From an uncultured Clostridia bacterium (GTDB lineage Bacteria > Bacillota > Clostridia > TANB77 > CAG-508), in assembly GCA_944393505.1 (NCBI GenBank), contig CALYAK010000006.1, positions 1-64,000 of the forward strand: a stretch of DNA of 64,000 bases. Direction: 5' to 3'. A program made the translations under genes and the position numbers. This document shows, piece by piece, positions 34,122 to 42,147 of this stretch. The notes below the pieces were generated by a model, which searched no databases, was not told where the DNA came from, and was given only the letters and a program-made list of their open reading frames with translations. Every line of letters starts with the position of its first letter. The first letter of the stretch is position 1.

Positions 34122-34155
34122 AAAAACAAACAAATATTTGCAAGAGGTGAAAAGT

Positions 34156-35808
34156 ATGATTACAACCATTCATATTAAAAATATTGGGATTATCGAGGAT
34201 GTAACATTAGAATTAAATAAGGGTTTTCACGTTTTAACCGGTGAAACTGGAGCAGGAAAATCTTTGATCATCGATTCTTTAGAAATTTTAGCAGGAGGAA
34301 GATTCTCGAAAGAAATGATTCGAAAGGGAGAAGAATATTCTTTTGTAGAAGCAAATCTCTATTTGCCAAATCATGAACTAGCAGACGAAGGAAATATTAT
34401 TCTCACAAGAGAAATTCATTTAAGTGGCAGAAATTCTTGTAAAATCAATGGAAGACTTGTAACTGTTGGCGAATTAAAAGAGTTCATGAAACAAATCATG
34501 GATATTCATGGACAAAACGATAATCAAAAATTATTAGATGAAAAGGAACATATTCACTTCTTAGATCAATACCAAAAAGAGAAGATTCAAAATATAAAAG
34601 AAGATTATCAACAATACTATACAAAAGCTTGCCAGATCAAAAAGGAATTAAAAGAAAATTATGGAGACGACCGAGAAAAACAAAGAAAATTAGATCTCTT
34701 AAAATACCAATTAAAAGAGATTGAAGAAGCTAGTTTACGAGAGGGAGAAGAGGAAACATTAGAAGAACAGCGAAAACAAATGATTTATCAAGATAAAATA
34801 AAAGAAAATTTAGGAATTGTTTATCAATGTTTATCAGAGCAAAGTATTGATGCAATTAATACTTCGATTCGAGCTTTAGAGAAACTTGAAAAAATCGATG
34901 AGCAATATGCAGAAAAGCTAACAAGTTTAAAAACAATTTATTATGATATTCAAGAATTTTCAAGAGATATTGAGGAAATGAATGATTCAAGAGATTGGGA
35001 TGAAGAAGATCGCATCAAAGTAGAAGAAAGATTGGATTTAATTACATCCCTAAAAAGAAAATATGGAAATACAATTTCTGAGATCTTGCAATACAAAAAA
35101 GAAGTCGATGAGGAGATTCTTCAAATTGAAAATCTAGATGAATTTATTCAAAAAAAGAAAGAAGAACTAGAGCAAATTGAAAGAAAAATGAAAAATTTAG
35201 CTACCCAACTACATCAGGAAAGAGTAAAAATTGCAACAGTATTGGAAGCAAATATCAGTAAAGAACTAGAAGATTTAGAAATGAAACATGCAAAATTTCA
35301 AATTGAGGTTCAAATGGGAGAAGAATTTTTCAAAGAAGGAATGGACAAAGTTCGTTTTAAGATTAAAACCAATGTCGGAAATGATTTTAAGCCATTAGTA
35401 AAAATAGCATCTGGAGGAGAACTTTCTAGAATTATGCTTGCCTTAAAAACTGTTTTTGCAAAAACAGATGAAGTACCAGTGATGGTATTTGACGAAATTG
35501 ATACCGGAATGAGTGGAAAAGCAGCAAAGAGTGTCAGTGAAAAATTAGCATCAATTGCACAAAATCATCAGATTTTTGTTATTACGCATTTAGCTGTGAT
35601 TGCTGCAAAAGCAGATCATCATTATTTTATTTATAAAGAAGTGGAAGGTGAAAATACAAAGACAAAAGTAAAACAATTGAAGGAACAAGAAACGATTTAT
35701 GAATTAGCGAGAATGAGTACTGGAGAAATTACCAAAACAGCAATTCAACATGTTTTGGAAATGAAAAAGACAATGTTAGGGGAAAAGGTGGTTTTTGCAA
35801 ATTCTTAA
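34156..35808 (+). CDS. recN: DNA repair ATPase RecN
   Basis: This SMC-like protein of 550 residues has GETGAGKSLII (Walker A) near residue 33, a central coiled coil (about 150-370), then GGELSRIMLALK (signature) and VMVFDEIDTGMSGKAA (Walker B). RecN acts early at double-strand breaks and belongs to the SOS response in Bacillus. The ATG at 34156 is chosen over an upstream one because AAGAGGTG precedes it and the protein then begins with the usual ITTIHIKNIGII. Confidence 0.96.
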   Translation: MITTIHIKNIGIIEDVTLELNKGFHVLTGETGAGKSLIIDSLEILAGGRFSKEMIRKGEEYSFVEANLYLPNHELADEGNIILTREIHLSGRNSCKINGRLVTVGELKEFMKQIMDIHGQNDNQKLLDEKEHIHFLDQYQKEKIQNIKEDYQQYYTKACQIKKELKENYGDDREKQRKLDLLKYQLKEIEEASLREGEEETLEEQRKQMIYQDKIKENLGIVYQCLSEQSIDAINTSIRALEKLEKIDEQYAEKLTSLKTIYYDIQEFSRDIEEMNDSRDWDEEDRIKVEERLDLITSLKRKYGNTISEILQYKKEVDEEILQIENLDEFIQKKKEELEQIERKMKNLATQLHQERVKIATVLEANISKELEDLEMKHAKFQIEVQMGEEFFKEGMDKVRFKIKTNVGNDFKPLVKIASGGELSRIMLALKTVFAKTDEVPVMVFDEIDTGMSGKAAKSVSEKLASIAQNHQIFVITHLAVIAAKADHHYFIYKEVEGENTKTKVKQLKEQETIYELARMSTGEITKTAIQHVLEMKKTMLGEKVVFANS

Positions 35809-35896
35809 AAAATATGTTACAACGAAAAGACGCATTTCAAAAGTTTGCGTATGTAAGTTATTTTTTGCGGTTACGTGAAAATAGGAGGAATTACAA

Positions 35897-36625
35897 ATGT
35901 TAAAAAGAATGGCTAAAAAAGCCAAAAAAAATTCTCGACGGATTTTAGCTTTGGTGTGCATGTTCTTTGCCGGTATGGTACTTTTGATCAGTGCAACAGA
36001 AGAAAATACCCAAGAGGATTCCAACAGTAAGAGTCAGTACAGTTCGTTTAATTTGATTGGCCAGCAAATCAACCTAGTAAACTATGAGGATCTGTTAAAT
36101 AATAAAATAGCAAATAGAGCAGATCTCCAGCAAACCTGGCGGTATCAACCAACGGAAGAAGAACTGAATTTTGCTTATCGGCTTGCTTTTGCGGAAGCAG
36201 GAAATGAAGGTGAAATTGGACAAACAGCGGTGATTGAAGTTGCGTTGAATGCAGTGGATGCAGGATATGCAGATACCATCCTAGAAGAATTTTTGAGAAG
36301 CGGAAGATATTCTTCCGTTATCGATGGAGTTCCACAAGTTCCTACATTAGATGATACTTTTCGACCTGTCACAGAAGAAGATTTATCGGATTCTTTAAAA
36401 GAAGCGGTACGAAGAGCTTTTCAAGGAGAAAAAATCACAGAGGAAGCTTTAAAAGTTCAAGCGGAATCACAAGGTCTCTATGATGAGAGCTACTGGAAAG
36501 GTGGAGCCTTATACTTTTTCTGTTGGGATGGGCTTGGACCAAAAGAAAAAGAACGAAGGAATGAAGAATCGATGCCAGTACGAGTCGAGATTGGAAATCA
36601 TACATTTGCACGTTATTGGGAATAA
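35897..36625 (+). CDS. SleB-type cell wall hydrolase with foreign-looking codons
   Basis: A 242-residue exported protein: a basic N-terminus and membrane helix (about residues 17-34), then a Hydrolase_2 (SleB/CwlJ) domain from about residue 95, with YRLAFAEAGNEGEIGQTAVIEV. Members are lytic transglycosylases that degrade spore cortex. Codon use is richer in G+C than recN before it and includes three in-frame CGG codons (35939, 36140, 36179) at Arg positions. One of them falls where Arg is usual in the family (AYRLAFAEA). TAGGAGG precedes the ATG. Confidence 0.85.
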   Translation: MLKRMAKKAKKNSRRILALVCMFFAGMVLLISATEENTQEDSNSKSQYSSFNLIGQQINLVNYEDLLNNKIANRADLQQTWRYQPTEEELNFAYRLAFAEAGNEGEIGQTAVIEVALNAVDAGYADTILEEFLRSGRYSSVIDGVPQVPTLDDTFRPVTEEDLSDSLKEAVRRAFQGEKITEEALKVQAESQGLYDESYWKGGALYFFCWDGLGPKEKERRNEESMPVRVEIGNHTFARYWE

Positions 36626-36712
36626 CAAGAGCGGAGGGAGAGATGTCTTCTTTCGCTCTTCCTCCTTTTTTGAAAAAACACAATAATTTCTGAAAAAAAT
36701 TTAAAAAAGTAG

Positions 36713-36741
36713 TTGACAATCATTTTGGAATTTAGTATACT
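36713..36741 (+). promoter_or_regulatory. tRNA cluster promoter
   Basis: A perfect TTGACA, a 17-base spacer and TATACT lie 19 bases before tRNA-Val, exactly as for the other tRNA cluster. Confidence 0.9.
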
Positions 36742-36760
36742 AAGAAAGTCGAAAGAAGAC

Positions 36761-36836
36761 GGGCGCATAGCTCAGCTGGGAGAGCATCTGCCTTACAAGC
36801 AGGAGGTCATAGGTTCGAGCCCTATTGCGCCCACCA
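36761..36836 (+). tRNA. tRNA-Val (TAC)
   Basis: A 76-base cloverleaf, acceptor GGGCGCA/TGCGCCC, anticodon loop CTTACAA, encoded CCA. Confidence 0.95.
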
Positions 36837-36846
36837 TCTTTTTTAC

Positions 36847-36923
36847 GGCCTGGTAGTTCAGTTGGTTAGAACGCTAGCCTGTCACGCTAGAGGTCGACGG
36901 TTCGAGCCCGTTCCAGGTCGCCA
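36847..36923 (+). tRNA. tRNA-Asp (GTC)
   Basis: A 77-base cloverleaf, anticodon loop CTGTCAC, T-arm CGGTTCGAGCCCG, encoded CCA. Confidence 0.95.
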
Positions 36924-36936
36924 TTTTTTTATTTAA

Positions 36937-37012
36937 GCCTCGATAGCTCAGTTGGTAGAGCAAGGGACTGAAAATCCCTGTGTCACTGGTTCGATTCCCG
37001 TTCGAGGCACCA
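36937..37012 (+). tRNA. tRNA-Phe (GAA)
   Basis: A 76-base cloverleaf, acceptor GCCTCGA/TCGAGGC, anticodon loop CTGAAAA, encoded CCA. Confidence 0.95.
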
Positions 37013-37015
37013 TAG

Positions 37016-37043
37016 AAAAAGACTGATTTATCAGTCTTTTTTT
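37016..37043 (+). terminator. tRNA cluster terminator
   Basis: AAAAAGACTGA pairs with TCAGTCTTTTT, ending in T-run. From here to 37277 I see only AT-rich DNA without convincing genes or RNA structure. Confidence 0.92.
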
Positions 37044-37277
37044 GTTGCTTCTTGTCAAATTGGAATGACAGGGGGATTTTTTAAAATCATAAATTAGTGT
37101 AATAGATGACTAAATTTAAAGTTTACTAGATTAAAAATAATATATATGTTAGAATAGAAAACAAATAAAGTAAAAGGTATAGTTGAGTTAATTTTTGTTA
37201 TAGTCGCAATATGGAGCGTAATATTCATGGATTATTTTCAACTATTCTTTCAAAATCTTGTGTGAGGAGAATATCAT

Positions 37278-38291
37278 ATGAATTCATACATAGAACTATT
37301 TATGGATGACGATTATCCAGATTTTATTGATAAATATTTAACAACAAAAACGCTAAATCGATTGAAATATGTTACACAATTTTGTGGATGTGATTATACT
37401 AAATTATATTCACCGTTATTTTTATATACAAGATTTGATCATAGTTTGGTGGTAGCACATATGACATGGCATTTTACGCACAATAAGAAAGAAACAATTG
37501 CTGCACTGTTACATGATGTTGGAACACCATGCTTTGCTCATTGTATTGACTATGTTTTTGGAGATTATATGAATCAAGAGTCTTCTGAAAAGAGTATGGT
37601 TGACATTCTAAAGAAAGATCAAGAAATCCAGAACTTTTTAAAAGAAGATGGTTTATCCTTAGAAGATTTAGAAAATGATTCAAGTTTTCCGATTTTAGAA
37701 AACAAGTCGCCGAAGCTATGTACAGATAGACTCGATGGGGTATTCCATACTTGCTATATATGGCTACATGCGCATTCATTAGAAGAAATCAAAGAAGTAT
37801 ATGAAAATATGGTGATCTTAAAAAATGAAGAAAATCATCCGGAGATAGGGTTTAGGGATGTAGAGATAGCAGAAAAATTTGCTTCCATGGTTTTTAATTA
37901 TGCAAAAGAATTACAAGGAAATACCGATAAATATGTTATGAAATATATTTCGGAAATCGTAAAGCTAGCATTTGAAAAAGATCTCATCTCATTAGAAGAT
38001 TTATACATGAAAAAAGAAAAAGATATTTGCCATATTTTAGCTTCTAATTTTTCATCATGGGAAAAATTTAGTGAGGCACAAGAATTAATTAGAACGGAAG
38101 AAGAACCAGTGAATCGATTCTACATTTCATTTGAAACAAAGAAAAGAAATACAATTCCTTTAGTCCATACAGAGACTGGTAATAAAAGAATCGTTGAAGT
38201 GTATAATCATGCAAGAAATAAATATGAGGAGTTAAAGGAATACAAAGATAGCAAATATGCTTATATTAATGACATAGAAAAGTTATCCTAG
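37278..38291 (+). CDS. HD-domain phosphohydrolase
   Basis: This 337-residue protein has metal-binding motifs of the dGTPase/SAMHD1-like HD family: TRFDHSLVVAHM (first His), then AALLHDVGTPCFAH (HD), and a later Asp in LCTDRLDGVF. Members hydrolyse (d)NTPs or related phosphoesters. It stands alone between the tRNA cluster and an orphan gene. GAGGAG precedes the ATG. Substrate not predictable. Confidence 0.82.
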   Translation: MNSYIELFMDDDYPDFIDKYLTTKTLNRLKYVTQFCGCDYTKLYSPLFLYTRFDHSLVVAHMTWHFTHNKKETIAALLHDVGTPCFAHCIDYVFGDYMNQESSEKSMVDILKKDQEIQNFLKEDGLSLEDLENDSSFPILENKSPKLCTDRLDGVFHTCYIWLHAHSLEEIKEVYENMVILKNEENHPEIGFRDVEIAEKFASMVFNYAKELQGNTDKYVMKYISEIVKLAFEKDLISLEDLYMKKEKDICHILASNFSSWEKFSEAQELIRTEEEPVNRFYISFETKKRNTIPLVHTETGNKRIVEVYNHARNKYEELKEYKDSKYAYINDIEKLS

Positions 38292-38319
38292 TTTATCTCA
38301 CATAAGTCATTGCTACTTC

Positions 38320-38360
38320 AAAAAAAGAACTGCGTGTTCAATGAAATACGCAGTTCTTTC
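38320..38360. terminator. Bidirectional terminator
   Basis: AAAGAACTGCGT pairs with ACGCAGTTCTTT. The A-run before the stem gives a strong T-run for the minus-strand orphan gene. Confidence 0.85.
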
Positions 38361-38374
38361 GGTAGTCAACGTAA

Positions 38375-38548
38375 TTAGATCTCCTTGATACCGAACTTGT
38401 AGAGAGTGGCATCCGGGACAAACAAAATTCCATGGTCGTCGAGCTGGATTTCCCAGCCATCTGTTACGATATCATAGTCTGTGACAACCCCAGTCATCTC
38501 TGCTCCGCTTGAAGGATTCGTGATACTTACGTGCATACCTTTTTCCAT
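38375..38548 (-). CDS. Orphan 57-aa beta-rich protein of unusual composition
   Basis: I do not recognise it. Starting MEKGMHVSITNPSSG, it is predicted all-beta with GVVTDYDIVTDGWEIQLDDHG, reminiscent of a small SH3-like barrel. AGGGGG lies before the ATG on the minus strand. The frame is open a little further upstream, but without a site. Its base and codon use is richer in G and C than neighbours, as in the orphans at 1605 and 43370. Own promoter region and terminator. Confidence 0.6.
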   Translation of the reverse strand: MEKGMHVSITNPSSGAEMTGVVTDYDIVTDGWEIQLDDHGILFVPDATLYKFGIKEI

Positions 38549-38681
38549 AATATTTCCCCCTAAAAATCTTTTTGGGTTAAGCTGTACAGAAAAACAAAAT
38601 CGTTTTTCCATTCTTTATTATATCATAATGGAGTGAAAGAGTAAAATCGTTTTTTAGATAGATCGAAAGATGAAAAAATGT

Positions 38682-38710
38682 TTTACAAAAAAATTAGAGT
38701 ATGGTACAAT
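38682..38710 (+). promoter_or_regulatory. Promoter of the folate transporter operon
   Basis: TTTACA, a 17-base spacer and TACAAT, 16 bases before the THF riboswitch. Confidence 0.7.
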
Positions 38711-38726
38711 CTCTCTTGGAAAATAG

Positions 38727-38823
38727 AATTAGAGTAGAAAATGAATCGTTAAGACTTAGTAGACGGGAAGTTGCTACTAAGGCAAGAAGAAATTCGCGCA
38801 TTCATTTTCGCATTCCGCTAATT
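38727..38823 (+). ncRNA. Tetrahydrofolate (THF) riboswitch
   Basis: The leader has the THF riboswitch layout. P1 is AATTAG (38727-38732) with CTAATT (38818-38823). P2 is AATGAA (38740-38745) with TTCATT (38801-38806). P3 is CTTAGTAG (38755-38762) with CTACTAAG (38774-38781). Conserved blocks AGAGTAG, ATGAATCGTTAAG, GGGA and GCATTCCGCT correspond to the known consensus. It precedes folT, the classic target. Binding of reduced folate would turn the operon off. Confidence 0.85.
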
Positions 38824-38847
38824 AAGAGTAAGGATGATCAGAAGTAC

Positions 38848-38884
38848 TCCTTTTCTTTTGATGCGGAAATCAAAGAAAGGGAGG
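38848..38884 (+). promoter_or_regulatory. Ribosome-binding-site-sequestering hairpin of the THF riboswitch
   Basis: TCCTTTTCTTTTGA (38848-38861) can pair with TCAAAGAAAGGGA (38870-38882) with one bulged C and a few G-T pairs, covering the GGGAGG site of folT. An alternative GAGTA/TACTC stem (38826-38830/38845-38849) could compete with it. Translational control is inferred. Confidence 0.65.
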
Positions 38885-38891
38885 TTTTTTT

Positions 38892-39428
38892 GTGAGCAGA
38901 AATAAAAAAATTATTATAACAGCACTTCTATTAGCAATGCTCATTATTTTGTCTAGATTTTTATCCATCAAGACACCAATTATGAAAATTAGTTTTGCAT
39001 TTATTCCAACCATGTTATGTGCAATATGGTTAGGACCGAAGTGGACTGTTTTATTAAATGTATTAGGCGATGTAATTGGAGCTACGTTATTCCCGACAGG
39101 ACCATATTTTATAGGATATACCATTAGTACTGCAATTGCAGGATTTATCTATGGAATTCTATTATACAAAGACAAACCAGATCGATTTACCGAAAGAGCG
39201 TTTTTCATTCGTTTGGTAATTGCAGTTGTACTTGTAGCGATTATTGTAAATATGGGACTAAATACTTTATGGACCAGTATTACATCTGGCAAAGCTTTTC
39301 AAGTATTATTTGTTACTCGAATTGTGAAACAACTGATTATGATTCCTATCCATATCCTTGTTATGTTATTTATCGAAAGAATTTTAAGAAAACCATTTGA
39401 TCAATATATTAGGAGCAATAATGATTAA
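38892..39428 (+). CDS. folT: ECF transporter substrate-binding subunit for folate (FolT)
   Basis: A 178-residue membrane protein with five to six helices and the FolT pattern SRFLSIKTPIMKISFAFIPT, LGDVIGATLFPTGPYFIGYT. It captures folate and docks on the ECF energy module. The GTG start follows GGGAGG. The THF riboswitch upstream supports folate as substrate. It overlaps the ATPase gene by eight bases. Confidence 0.92.
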   Translation: MSRNKKIIITALLLAMLIILSRFLSIKTPIMKISFAFIPTMLCAIWLGPKWTVLLNVLGDVIGATLFPTGPYFIGYTISTAIAGFIYGILLYKDKPDRFTERAFFIRLVIAVVLVAIIVNMGLNTLWTSITSGKAFQVLFVTRIVKQLIMIPIHILVMLFIERILRKPFDQYIRSNND

Positions 39429-40239
39429 AGTAGAAAATGTGTCGTTTTGTTACAAAAATAAAAAAGAAAAAGTTTTGGATGGGTTAAATTTTTCAATTCA
39501 AGAAGGAGAAATTGTTGCTCTTGTTGGAAAAAATGGATCTGGGAAGTCTACCATTGGAAGATTAATTGCAGGGATTACAAAGCTAAAAGTAGGAACGATT
39601 ACAATTGATGGCTTTGACGTTTCTGATCGCAAAAACAGAGGAATCCTTCAAGAAAAAGTAGGAATTGTTTTCCAAAATCCAGAGAATCAAATCATTTTTA
39701 ACAAGATCGATGACGAATTATCTTTCTCCTTAAAGAATTTAGAAAAAACGGAGAAAGAGAGAAGAATCTTACAAGCATTAAAACAAGTAGAAATGTTGGA
39801 ACATAAAGATGAGGATTTATATACGCTATCTTTAGGACAAAAACAAAGGATTATGATTGCAGAAATTTTGGCCAAAAATCCAAAATATATTATATTAGAT
39901 GAACCAACAACAATGATTGATAGTCAAGGAAAAGAAAAAATATATGAAATCATTCAGAACTTAAAAAAACAGGGATATACCGTTATTTGTATTACCAATT
40001 TAGCAGATGAAATCTTATTAGCAGATCGAACCTATATTTTAGCAGATGGAAAAATCGTACAAGAAATCCCTAAGGAAGATCTTGTGGAACAAGCTAAAAT
40101 CTTTCAAAAATTTGGAATCCAAGAACCAACTCTACTAAAGATTTTACTTGCACTAAAATCGGAGGGAATTCAAATTGAATTACAAAATTATTCCATAACA
40201 GAGCTAGTAGATGGCTTGAAAAGGAGGATGAGAAAATGA
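39421..40239 (+). CDS. ecfA: ECF transporter ATPase (EcfA)
   Basis: A 272-residue ABC ATPase: GKNGSGKST (Walker A), IVFQNPENQIIF (Q-loop, typical of EcfA), SLGQKQR (signature), YIILDEPTTMID (Walker B). Only one ATPase is encoded, whereas general ECF modules have two (EcfA and EcfA'). The next gene is the T subunit, overlapping by four bases, so this is a dedicated folate ECF cassette. AGGAG before the ATG sets the start. Confidence 0.93.
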   Translation: MIKVENVSFCYKNKKEKVLDGLNFSIQEGEIVALVGKNGSGKSTIGRLIAGITKLKVGTITIDGFDVSDRKNRGILQEKVGIVFQNPENQIIFNKIDDELSFSLKNLEKTEKERRILQALKQVEMLEHKDEDLYTLSLGQKQRIMIAEILAKNPKYIILDEPTTMIDSQGKEKIYEIIQNLKKQGYTVICITNLADEILLADRTYILADGKIVQEIPKEDLVEQAKIFQKFGIQEPTLLKILLALKSEGIQIELQNYSITELVDGLKRRMRK

Positions 40240-40800
40240 AGAATGTGTTAAAATTTCTTCTCTTTCTTCTTTATACGACCATAATTTTTTTTCTACCAAA
40301 TAACCAATGGATTTTTATTCCTGTAGTGATTAACGGAATTGGAATGGTTTTAACAAGAAAAACGATTGGAAAAACGATCTGTCGAACGATTAAAATTTTT
40401 CCATTTATCCTATTTACTTTTGTGATCAATGGAATCCTAGATAATTGGGTGAATGCACTATGGATTGGAGTAAAATTGATTTTAGTATGCAATATAACTG
40501 TGGTATATGCCAATACAACAAGTATTATGCGGAGTTGCAGAAACGATCCAATTATTATGCACACCTTTGAAACGATTAAACATTCAACCAGAAGAGATAA
40601 AAATAATGGTATGTATGTCTTTATCGATGATTCCAATTTTTAAAAAAGATTTACGAGAATTAAAAGAAGCATGTAAGGCAAAAAATATGAAATGGAATAT
40701 TCCAAACATGAAATTTATCTTTTCAAGATTCTTCTTATCTTTAATACAAAGAGTCAACCAAATAGAAGAAGCCTTAATTGCCAAAGGATATAGTAGTTAA
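40236..40800 (+). CDS. ecfT: ECF transporter transmembrane subunit (EcfT), +1 frameshift at CGG
   Basis: The zero frame runs from 40236 through four membrane segments to VVYANTTSIM, then hits CGG at 40530-40532 and continues as nonsense to a stop at 40643. Skipping one base (C40530) reads GGA at 40531 and continues GVAETIQLLCTPLKRL, then the conserved cytosolic coupling helices (KRLNIQPEEIKIM, LSMIPIFKKDLRE) to TAA at 40798-40800. The joined product is about 187 residues and aligns without gaps to the family around the junction. Either a programmed +1 frameshift or a one-base insertion. Coupling to ecfA suggests it is needed. Confidence 0.85.
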
Positions 40801-40831
40801 AAGAAAAAATAAAAAAATCGGTAGAAATCAT

Positions 40832-40863
40832 AACCATACGTTTTACGTATGGTTTGATTTTTT
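40832..40863 (+). terminator. Terminator after the folate ECF operon
   Basis: AACCATACG pairs with CGTATGGTT, then T-rich sequence. Confidence 0.85.
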
Positions 40864-40953
40864 AGAAAAATCGTGCAAAAGATAGGTTTCTTTTTTACTT
40901 TATGATATAGTAGAATTAGAAAAAAGAGAAGGAAAAACAAAGGGGAATGAAAT

Positions 40954-42072
40954 ATGGAAAATAAAGAAGATTGGGACAAGTTAAGAGTGTGGCAACAAAA
41001 GAAAGAGCATGAAAAGAAACAAGAGTTAGAAGCAAGGAGTCATCCACATAAAGGAATGCAGGAGGATCATAGTACACGAATCAGTTACTTTTTGAAAGAT
41101 GCGAAAGAATTTATTGTAATGCATTTGGACTTGCTTTTTCTAGTTTTTATAACTATTGTAGCTTGCGGTCTTTTAGCTGTTTGGAAAATGAGTACGGACG
41201 TGAAAGTAGACGAATACTTTGAAGGAAGATATCAAGAAGGAATGATTCTATTATCGGAAACAGAAGAAATTAATGGAAACGAGAAAAGATTTCAATATGT
41301 TTTAGCACTTGAAAGAAACGAAGAAATCAAATTTCATGCAAAACGTTTTGGAGGATCATGGGAAGATGATTTAAAAAATCGAGAATTACAATACTATTTC
41401 GAAACATGGGACAGCTCTTTCAAAGAACAATTTGAAGTAAAACAAGAGGAAGAAGAATCGTTGCTTGTAAAATATGAATTGGCCTTTCCAATTGATCAAT
41501 ACGAAGAAATAGGGCAAGGTCTTCAAGCATTAAGAGAATTTGGAAATTATGTAGGGGAACAGATCGAAACAGAATGGAACGTATTCATTCAGAAAGATGA
41601 TTTGAAGCTTATAGATCTTCAATGGTTACAATCTATGACAGAGGAGGAAGCGGAACAAGAAGCAAGGAGAATTTATGTAAATAATAGCCAAGCGAAAAAG
41701 GTCCAAGAAGCAGGAATAACGGAAGAAGTATTAGAGAAATATTGGAAACCAGATTTCTTAACAGTGGAATTAAATGGAAAACCAATCTTGGACTCAAATG
41801 GAAATGCCATAACAATGAAGTATCATGAAGATGGATATCAACTTTTCTTAAACCAATCCGTATTAAAAAACATATCGGGTGTTACCAAGATAGAAAAAAA
41901 TCAAGAAGGAATGGAAACGTTTCTTTACCGAGGAAAGAAATATACAATTGGAAGTGGAGAAGGTGAAAATTTATTAGAAAATCCATTAACGGAATGGGAT
42001 CTTGTTCAAATTTTTGGAGCAACTGTGAAGCATGATTATTCGGAAGAAAAAATAAAAATTGTCATTCCATAA
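40954..42072 (+). CDS. Membrane-anchored protein with amine-oxidase-like stalk domain
   Basis: A 372-residue protein: a charged cytosolic N-terminus (about 50 residues), one membrane helix (about 53-75), a large acidic extracytoplasmic region, and a C-terminal segment NPLTEWDLVQIFGATVKHDYSEEKIKIVI. That segment resembles the end of copper-amine-oxidase-type stalk domains found in cell-wall proteins. Function unknown. It precedes an L,D-transpeptidase gene with its own promoter. AAGGGGA precedes the ATG. Confidence 0.6.
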   Translation: MENKEDWDKLRVWQQKKEHEKKQELEARSHPHKGMQEDHSTRISYFLKDAKEFIVMHLDLLFLVFITIVACGLLAVWKMSTDVKVDEYFEGRYQEGMILLSETEEINGNEKRFQYVLALERNEEIKFHAKRFGGSWEDDLKNRELQYYFETWDSSFKEQFEVKQEEEESLLVKYELAFPIDQYEEIGQGLQALREFGNYVGEQIETEWNVFIQKDDLKLIDLQWLQSMTEEEAEQEARRIYVNNSQAKKVQEAGITEEVLEKYWKPDFLTVELNGKPILDSNGNAITMKYHEDGYQLFLNQSVLKNISGVTKIEKNQEGMETFLYRGKKYTIGSGEGENLLENPLTEWDLVQIFGATVKHDYSEEKIKIVIP

Positions 42073-42083
42073 AACCAAAAAAA

Positions 42084-42112
42084 TTGACGGAAAAATGATA
42101 AAATGGTAAAAT
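42084..42112 (+). promoter_or_regulatory. Promoter of L,D-transpeptidase gene
   Basis: TTGACG, a 17-base spacer and TAAAAT. Confidence 0.75.
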
Positions 42113-42147
42113 AATTAAAGAAAACGAAAATTAAAAAGGAAAATGAT

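Noticed and set aside
37044-37277. Possible small RNA in the gap after the tRNA cluster
   Set aside because: AT-rich sequence without a clear promoter-terminator pair or stable structure.
38701-38895. Open frame of 64 codons before folT
   Set aside because: Its ATG lies inside the -10 region, it has no ribosome site, and the sequence is the THF riboswitch and its expression platform.
40530-40532. Assembly or sequencing error as sole explanation of the frameshifts
   Set aside because: Not excluded, but neither site is in a homopolymer and both have the same CGG-A context, so I report them as candidates for recoding.
40507-40800. Separate gene in the second frame of ecfT
   Set aside because: No ribosome site; it is the C-terminal half of EcfT and joins the upstream frame by a +1 shift.
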